Of a stretch of 11,659 nt of DNA, positions 7,130-11,659 are shown piece by piece. Origin of the DNA: Lentisphaeria bacterium (GTDB lineage Bacteria; Verrucomicrobiota; Lentisphaeria; Oligosphaerales; Lenti-02). The DNA is taken from contig JAGLDW010000850.1 in NCBI GenBank assembly GCA_023145395.1, positions 1 to 11,659 on the forward strand. The letters are read 5' to 3'. Position 1 is the stretch's first letter. Every line of letters begins with the position of its first letter. The notes beneath the pieces were generated by a model. The model saw only the letters and a program-made list of their open reading frames with translations, ran no database searches and was not told the DNA's origin. The position numbers were made by a program, and so were the translations under genes.

Positions 7130-7997
7130 ATGCCAGGTCGACACCTGCGCTCCCCACGGGACATGCGTGATTGGAAACGAGGGCCCAAGCTGTGTTTGCG
7201 ATGAATTTTACCAACCCGGCCCAAACCCAAGCTGCATTCCCGCGTCCACTCAGCTAGTCGGTCAGCGCTGCGTCGAGGACGACAACTGCATTTCCAACAT
7301 GTGCATGAAATACGAAGGCGACCCCGAAGGCTATTGCACCACCACTGACTGCATTTGGGATAGAGACTGCGTCAACCATGCCGAGGACGAAACGAACGAG
7401 ATGTGCTGCGTGGAAGTCGACGCCGCCTATTTCATCTGCATGAAAATCGCCGAGGGATACGGATGCGGCACGGGCTACATGTGCGGTGAATCTTGCACGG
7501 GCAATCCGGATATTTGCGACCCGGCATTCCCCTGCATGGGTGACGGACTCGACGATCCCAATGCCATCTGCTCAGCCCCATGCGCCGTCGACGCCGACTG
7601 CTCGTCCTGTGAGTGGAACGTGGATCCGGATGCAAGGATCTCCTGCATCACCATCTCCGGCGGCGACAAATACTGCCTGTTGAATTTTGCCGAGCCCTGT
7701 ACAACCGGTGCCGACTGCATTGAGGGTGAAACCTGTTCCATCGGCGTCAGTGCCGACTTTACCGATCTGTATGGCGAGTGCGGCACTTACGGTGCCCTTG
7801 AGCCAGGTGCCGAATGCAACCCAGACGACGATATCAATGAACTCGATTTCGATAATCGATGTAGCGCTCTTTACTGCTTTGGTGGCATGTGCTCCGAGGT
7901 CTGTTCCCTGGACGTCGACTGCCCTGAAGGCATGAGCTGCCTGGAGCATACTTTCGAGGACGTGGACGACAGCATCATGGTTTGCAAGGGGGACTGA
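7053..7997 (+). CDS. Cys-rich modular lipoprotein, short form (gene 6)
   Basis: Predicted 314-residue lipoprotein starting 4 bp after the gene 5 stop. AAGGGGA (7037-7043), in the last codons of gene 5, is the likely ribosome binding site at 9 bases. The signal peptide ends L-F-F-A-C with Cys at residue 20. Phe at -3 is less usual than Leu, but the Ala-Cys and hydrophobic core support lipoprotein processing. The mature length is 295. A complete six-Cys EGF-like segment, 20-Cys core and one 12-Cys module give 38 Cys plus the lipid-anchored one. The core is shortened around G-T-G-Y-M-C compared with its siblings. The first half of its 12-Cys module is about 94% identical in DNA to the first module of gene 1, while its end matches genes 4, 5 and 8. 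It is probably an envelope lipoprotein; function unknown. Confidence 0.88.
   Translation: MIRKTTFLFLLALPALFFACPTDQDPCQVDTCAPHGTCVIGNEGPSCVCDEFYQPGPNPSCIPASTQLVGQRCVEDDNCISNMCMKYEGDPEGYCTTTDCIWDRDCVNHAEDETNEMCCVEVDAAYFICMKIAEGYGCGTGYMCGESCTGNPDICDPAFPCMGDGLDDPNAICSAPCAVDADCSSCEWNVDPDARISCITISGGDKYCLLNFAEPCTTGADCIEGETCSIGVSADFTDLYGECGTYGALEPGAECNPDDDINELDFDNRCSALYCFGGMCSEVCSLDVDCPEGMSCLEHTFEDVDDSIMVCKGD
7740..7892 (+). repeat. Block shared with gene 1 (copy in gene 6)
   Basis: Counterpart of 811-963. After this block gene 6 switches to C-S-E-V-C, as in genes 5, 7 and 8, whereas gene 1 continues with C-T-E-V-C. The shared tract therefore ends inside the module. Confidence 0.8.
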
Positions 7998-8078
7998 GGG
8001 GATGACCATGAAAACGACATTCTTGTTCTTGATGGCCTTGGCTGCCCTGTTCTTGGCCTGCTCGACAGATCAGGACCT
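7910..8078 (+). repeat. Duplicated gene junction, copy 2 (genes 6/7)
   Basis: Counterpart of 6961-7129. It includes the shared motif ACTGAGGGGATGA and the shared signal-peptide DNA AAAACGACATTCTTGTTCTT. Confidence 0.8.
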
Positions 8079-9240
8079 CTGCCCGGAAAATGCCTGCGAA
8101 CCCCACGGACGCTGCGTGGTGGTGAACAGCCAGGCGCAATGCAATTGCGAGCCCCCCTACGAAGCTTGCGAAGAGCTCACCTGTTGTTACACGGGCCGAC
8201 AGATGGGGGAGCCATGCGCTGAAGACGAGGACTGCCCTCTCGGTTTCTGTCTGGATTACTTCTTTAATGAGAAATACTGCACCAGCACCTGCGAGTCCCA
8301 CGACGAATGCATCGACCACGCCGTGGCCGAGTCCCGCGAGATGTGCTGCGTGGAGGTAGAAACGGGTGCCCGCATGTGTCTAAAGATCGCCGAAGGGCAC
8401 ACCTGCGGCGACGGTACGGGTTCCTGCGGGGATTCCTGCACTGGCAGTCTGAGTTCAGCTTGCGCCCCGGGCCACCCCTGCCTGCGCCGCTCGGACAGCG
8501 ATCCCATGGCTATCTGCTCGTCCCCATGCGCCACCGACGCCGACTGCGCGGTTTGTGAATGGAGCGAGGATCCCGAGGTGAGCATTTCCTGTATTCCCAT
8601 CTCCGGCGGCGAGAAATACTGCCTGATCAACGATGCAGAGGATTCCCCCGACAACACCCCATGCACCACCAGCAGAGACTGCCCCGAGAACAAGACCTGC
8701 TCGATCGTCGGTATACACACCGTGTGCATAAATGTAGGGGCCCTGCCCCCGGGCTCTGCCTGCAACGACGAAGACGACCCCAACAACCTCAGCTATGAAG
8801 AACGCTGCCGCGGTTTATATTGCTTCAACGACATGTGCTCCGAGGTTTGTGTCGAAGACGCCGACTGCCCCGAGGGCATGATCTGCAGGGTGCTTAGCTT
8901 TTCGAACACGGACGACGAAATCTATGTCTGCATGGGCGACAAGTCCTGTTATGGCCCGGCAGGCTGCCCCGAAGGCGAAAGCTGCCAGCCGATTCTCCTC
9001 GGCAGGGAGCTTGCGGGCTGGTGCAATAAAAATGAAGGTTGGGACCCCGTGGGCTCCTCCTGCGACGAAGACAACGACACCTGCGAGGTTTTCTGCATAG
9101 ACACCCTCTGCACCGAATGGTGCAGCCTGAACGAAGACTGCCCCGAAGACATGCGCTGCGGAACCATCGACTTCTGCCTCACCGAACCCTGCGACGTTCC
9201 TGAAAACACAGCCCCGGCCACGGTTTGCATCGGCAATTAG
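8002..9240 (+). CDS. Cys-rich modular lipoprotein, long form (gene 7)
   Basis: Predicted 412-residue lipoprotein, 4 bp after the gene 6 stop. The ATG at 8002 is chosen because it aligns exactly with the only possible start of gene 6 in the duplicated junction, and AAGGGGGA (7986-7993) lies 8 bases upstream. An ATG two codons later (8008) in the ACCATGAAAAC context is the alternative. The signal ends L-F-L-A-C with Cys at residue 20. The mature protein has an 8-Cys EGF-like segment, the 20-Cys core, the 12-Cys module and a 14-Cys tail, i.e. 54 Cys plus the lipid-anchored one, as in gene 3. The signal-peptide DNA is that of gene 6 and the tail is that of gene 3, so the gene is chimeric. The 12-Cys module is shortened by about six residues between its third and fourth Cys, and there is extra sequence before its first Cys, but no Cys is lost. 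Confidence 0.9.
   Translation: MTMKTTFLFLMALAALFLACSTDQDLCPENACEPHGRCVVVNSQAQCNCEPPYEACEELTCCYTGRQMGEPCAEDEDCPLGFCLDYFFNEKYCTSTCESHDECIDHAVAESREMCCVEVETGARMCLKIAEGHTCGDGTGSCGDSCTGSLSSACAPGHPCLRRSDSDPMAICSSPCATDADCAVCEWSEDPEVSISCIPISGGEKYCLINDAEDSPDNTPCTTSRDCPENKTCSIVGIHTVCINVGALPPGSACNDEDDPNNLSYEERCRGLYCFNDMCSEVCVEDADCPEGMICRVLSFSNTDDEIYVCMGDKSCYGPAGCPEGESCQPILLGRELAGWCNKNEGWDPVGSSCDEDNDTCEVFCIDTLCTEWCSLNEDCPEDMRCGTIDFCLTEPCDVPENTAPATVCIGN
9066..9240 (+). repeat. Tail block shared with gene 3 (copy in gene 7)
   Basis: Counterpart of 4982-5156. It is followed in both cases by a 10-bp spacer and a short-form paralog, as if a long-short gene pair had been duplicated. Confidence 0.85.
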
Positions 9241-9250
9241 GGAGAAAACC

Positions 9251-10186
9251 ATGAAAACCACAGTCATCTTGATCTTCTTCGGCCTCGTACTCGCCGGCTG
9301 CCCCGCGGAAAATAGTGATCCCACCTGCGGCCCAAACGGCACCTATGTCGAGGCCAACGGCGATGCCTATTGCGATTGTGACGATGGTTACTGTCAGGGC
9401 GATGGCCTTGTTTGCATCTCATGCGGCGGCATGGGCTTGGTCGGAGAAATCTGCAATGATGACGCCGATTGCGCCGACGTTCGCTGCCTGAAGTATACAG
9501 GCGACACCGAGGGCTACTGCACCACCACCAACTGCACCATCGACAGCGACTGCGTCAACCACGCCGACGGCGAAACCGCCGAGATGTGCTGCGTCGAAGT
9601 CGACGTCGCCTATTTCATCTGCCTGAAAATCGCCGAGGGCTATGCCTGCGGTGACGGCACCGGCACCTGCGGCACCTCCTGCACAGGCACAGCCGATTCT
9701 GCCTGTGAGCTCGAATACCCCTGCTTAAGCAGTTCGGACACCGATCCCAACGCCATCTGTTCCGCCCCTTGCGCCACCGACGCCGACTGCTCGGCCTGTG
9801 AGTGGAGCGAATCTCCGGAAGCGAAGATCAGATGCGTGACCATCTACGACGGCGACAAGTACTGCCTGATCGTCCCGCTCGCGGACTGCGCCAACAGCCT
9901 GGATTGCGCCGAGGACGAGACCTGCACCATCGACATCAACGCCGACATGACCGATCTCTTTGGCGAATGTATGGACATGGGGGCCTTGCCCCCAGGCTCC
10001 GCCTGCAACGACGAAGACGATCCCAGCGATCTCAGCTATGAAGAACGTTGCAGCGGCATCTATTGCTTTGGTGGCATGTGCTCCGAGGTCTGTTCACTGG
10101 ATATCGACTGCCCCGAAGGCATGAGCTGCCTGGGGCATACTTTCGAAGACGTGGACGACAGCATCATGGTTTGCAAGGGGGACTGA
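9251..10186 (+). CDS. Cys-rich modular lipoprotein, short form (gene 8)
   Basis: Predicted 311-residue lipoprotein and last gene of the probable operon, 10 bp after gene 7. AGGGAG (9239-9244) overlaps the gene 7 TAG and sits 6 bases before the ATG. The lipobox L-A-G-C is canonical with Cys at residue 17, and the mature length is 295. It has a six-Cys EGF-like segment with the same extra Cys pair as gene 5, the 20-Cys core and one 12-Cys module, giving 38 Cys plus the lipid-anchored one. The usually constant I-S-G-G-D-K-Y-C motif is changed to I-Y-D-G-D-K-Y-C here. It ends in K-G-D although no same-strand gene follows within the window. Function is unknown; likely a lipid-anchored envelope protein. 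Confidence 0.9.
   Translation: MKTTVILIFFGLVLAGCPAENSDPTCGPNGTYVEANGDAYCDCDDGYCQGDGLVCISCGGMGLVGEICNDDADCADVRCLKYTGDTEGYCTTTNCTIDSDCVNHADGETAEMCCVEVDVAYFICLKIAEGYACGDGTGTCGTSCTGTADSACELEYPCLSSSDTDPNAICSAPCATDADCSACEWSESPEAKIRCVTIYDGDKYCLIVPLADCANSLDCAEDETCTIDINADMTDLFGECMDMGALPPGSACNDEDDPSDLSYEERCSGIYCFGGMCSEVCSLDIDCPEGMSCLGHTFEDVDDSIMVCKGD
9304..9528 (+). repeat. Near-identical block shared with gene 5 (copy in gene 8)
   Basis: Counterpart of 6166-6390, with four mismatches over 225 bp. The signal-peptide DNA before it differs strongly between the two genes. Confidence 0.9.
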
Positions 10187-10202
10187 TGGGGTGATTTTTT
10201 GT

Positions 10203-11567
10203 TCAGGTCAGGGCTGATTTTAGATCGGCGAAATCCAGGGGCCCGGCTTTTGTTTGGGCTACGGCGGTGACCAGCCTGCGACCCAAATGCACACCCATGG
10301 TTTCCAAGAGGTTGCTGTCATCCAAATTCAGAAGCCGCTTCTGCGAAAACAAGGCCATCACGCAGACAATCCCCATGGGCTTCTTCCGCCCGTCCGGCCA
10401 AGGTATCGGTACCGCGGCCACGACGGTTTCCGTACTTCCCTCCAGACAGCGAGGCGGCGTGGGCACCTGTAGTTTGCCTGTATCGAGGGCCGCGCGGACA
10501 TCCCGCGCTTCGAGCAGGCGCACCACCGTGCTGGCGGGCAAGCGATTGCCGCGCATGGGGGTGAGGTGCTCTTGGTCCGCGTCGTACATGAACAGACCAA
10601 AAACCTTGGCACCCACCAGGTTGGCCAAAATATCCCGGGCGGCGACCAGCACAGTCTGAACATCCCCGGCCACGGACAGGCCCTCGTGCAAAGCCACCAA
10701 GGCGCTCAGGCGCAAGTGGTCTTTTTGCAGTTCTTCCAATCGTTGGCTCAGGTGGTCCTGCTCGTCCAAAAGAACCTGGTCGGTTTCGAGCGGCGGCTCG
10801 GAAACCGGCAGGGTGTCGGTGGCGATGCCGCCTTCCAGCTGAAAGCTCAAACGCCCCACCATACCCTCGGTCAGGCCCTCGGCATCGCCCCCAGCCACCA
10901 TGGCGTCAATGCTGCGCAGACTCTCGTCTTCCACGTGGATGAAAGAAACGCCGATGCCCCCGGGTCCTTCCTCGGTTTCTTCCAGGGATCGGACAACCCG
11001 CCCATAGGCCAAAACCGCTTGGTTGAAAGGCGGCGGCAAAGAAAAATTAAGTCGCAGGCGGGTACCCACGGGCAAGGGGTTGAGCATCTCGACAAAGACC
11101 CCGGATCGACTCAAATCCCGAGCGTACTCAAAGAAAATACCGCGGAAGTCCTCGAAAGAAACCTGCATGGAAGCCGGTATCCGGGGAAAGCTGCGCTTGG
11201 ATGTGCGGCCCAGGACCACCTCAACCTTGCGCACCAGAGCCGCTTCGTCGATGGGTTTGGTCAGGTAATCGTCGCAACCAGACTGCACGGCCTCTCGGAT
11301 GTCTTCATCCCGACAGGAAGAAGTGACGATGATCACCGGTAAGTCGGACAAATTGGCATCGGCCTTGAGTTGCCGGCAGACCTCATGCCCGTTTATGCCG
11401 GGCATGTTCAGATCAAGCAAAACCAAATCCGGCGGATTGGCCCTGATTTTTTCCAAGGCCTCTTCGCCGCTGACTGCTTCCTCAATTTGGTAGCCCCGCC
11501 AGCCGAGTACCGCGGCCTCCAGATGCCTAAATAGTTTCACGTCGTCTACGACGAGAATACGCGCCAT
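10203..11567 (-). CDS. Response regulator with REC, PilZ and GAF-like domains
   Basis: Predicted 454-residue cytoplasmic signalling protein. The start at 11567 is chosen because GGAG (11579-11576) lies 8 bases upstream and the receiver fold begins at once (R-I-L-V-V-D-D); an extension to 11645 has no support. Residues 1-120 form a receiver with a complete active site: Asp8/Asp9, phosphoacceptor Asp52, Thr82 and Lys104. Residues 121 to about 225 form a PilZ domain with both c-di-GMP-binding signatures, R-S-F-P-R (Arg125/Arg129) and D-L-S-R-S-G (Asp151, Ser153, Gly156). A leucine- and glutamate-rich helical linker (about 261-292) leads to a GAF-like domain (about 293-436), judged from fold pattern only. 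There is no DNA-binding or enzymatic output domain, so it probably acts through protein contacts, joining phosphorylation and c-di-GMP inputs. It converges on the lipoprotein operon with a 16-bp gap. No partner kinase is in the window and no functional link to the lipoproteins is shown. Confidence 0.88.
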   Translation of the reverse strand: MARILVVDDVKLFRHLEAAVLGWRGYQIEEAVSGEEALEKIRANPPDLVLLDLNMPGINGHEVCRQLKADANLSDLPVIIVTSSCRDEDIREAVQSGCDDYLTKPIDEAALVRKVEVVLGRTSKRSFPRIPASMQVSFEDFRGIFFEYARDLSRSGVFVEMLNPLPVGTRLRLNFSLPPPFNQAVLAYGRVVRSLEETEEGPGGIGVSFIHVEDESLRSIDAMVAGGDAEGLTEGMVGRLSFQLEGGIATDTLPVSEPPLETDQVLLDEQDHLSQRLEELQKDHLRLSALVALHEGLSVAGDVQTVLVAARDILANLVGAKVFGLFMYDADQEHLTPMRGNRLPASTVVRLLEARDVRAALDTGKLQVPTPPRCLEGSTETVVAAVPIPWPDGRKKPMGIVCVMALFSQKRLLNLDDSNLLETMGVHLGRRLVTAVAQTKAGPLDFADLKSALT

Positions 11568-11587
11568 GAGGTGTTCTCCGTGACATA

Positions 11588-11616
11588 AGCTTAGGCCCTG
11601 CTCTTTTCGAATGCAA
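11588..11616 (-). promoter_or_regulatory. Weak candidate promoter of the response regulator gene
   Basis: On the minus strand, TTGCAT (11616-11611) and TAAGCT (11593-11588) are spaced by 17 bp, each matching only three of six consensus positions. The predicted start near 11581 would put the ribosome binding site almost at the mRNA end, which weakens the call. Confidence 0.2.
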
Positions 11617-11659
11617 CCGTTTCCCATCCCCCGTGCACGACACACCCAACTTGACGACC

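Noticed and set aside
97..10186. MYXO-CTERM or other C-terminal sorting signal on the lipoproteins
   Set aside because: The proteins end soon after the last Cys (K-G-D, I-G-N and similar), with no hydrophobic C-terminal helix or basic tail.
10162..10200. Terminator between gene 8 and the convergent regulator
   Set aside because: There is a run of six T at 10195-10200, but the only pairing before it is a five-bp CATCA/TGATG with a long loop.
11568..11645. Upstream start of the response regulator at 11645
   Set aside because: The receiver fold begins at the ATG at 11567 with a GGAG site 8 bases away. The added residues have no similarity to a receiver.
1..11659. Insertion sequence, phage gene, tRNA or rRNA
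   Set aside because: I found no transposase or phage-like frame, no terminal inverted repeats and no RNA gene signature. The repeats present are explained by gene duplication.

Overview
The window is dominated by eight tandem, same-strand, paralogous genes (positions 97-10186). Each encodes an exported, extremely cysteine-rich, acidic lipoprotein. A convergent gene at the right end (10203-11567, minus strand) encodes a three-domain signalling protein of REC-PilZ-GAF type. There is no taxonomic marker such as rRNA. High GC, many cysteine-rich surface lipoproteins with EGF-like and C-x5-C repeats, and a receiver fused to a PilZ domain together suggest a deltaproteobacterial or Myxococcota/Bradymonadota-like organism. 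That placement is inference.

Layout. Gene 1 (97-1989) has a good candidate sigma-70-like promoter upstream and a textbook intrinsic terminator downstream (2021-2050), so it is probably transcribed alone. Gene 2 (2148-3764) has its own candidate promoter and strong ribosome binding site. Genes 3-8 (3930-10186) are packed with 4-10 bp gaps and look like one six-gene operon. The minus-strand regulator gene meets the end of this operon tail to tail, 16 bp apart.

The lipoproteins are built from a small set of interchangeable disulfide modules: (a) an EGF-like N-terminal segment of 4, 6 or 8 Cys, replaced in gene 2 by four copies of a 38-residue, 8-Cys repeat; (b) a core of 20 Cys, always present once; (c) a ~102-residue, 12-Cys module, present once in most genes but four times in gene 1; (d) an optional C-terminal tail of 14 Cys in genes 2, 3 and 7. 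After the lipobox Cys is set aside, I count 74, 78, 54, 36, 38, 38, 54 and 38 mature cysteines in genes 1-8. Every number is even, and every module is even by itself. This is what fully disulfide-paired extracytoplasmic proteins would show. The four short paralogs (genes 4, 5, 6, 8) all have exactly 295 residues after lipobox cleavage.

At nucleotide level the array is a mosaic. Blocks of about 150-225 bp are 92-98% identical between non-adjacent genes, while flanking parts are more diverged. This points to duplication followed by gene conversion or unequal crossover. The operon order long-short-short-short-long-short and the two 10-bp long-to-short junctions suggest that a long-short gene pair was duplicated. 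I recognise no enzyme, transporter or named system. The simplest reading is a family of surface-anchored, disulfide-hardened proteins (adhesion, recognition, coat or cell-contact role), with a c-di-GMP-linked regulator next door whose connection to them is unproven.
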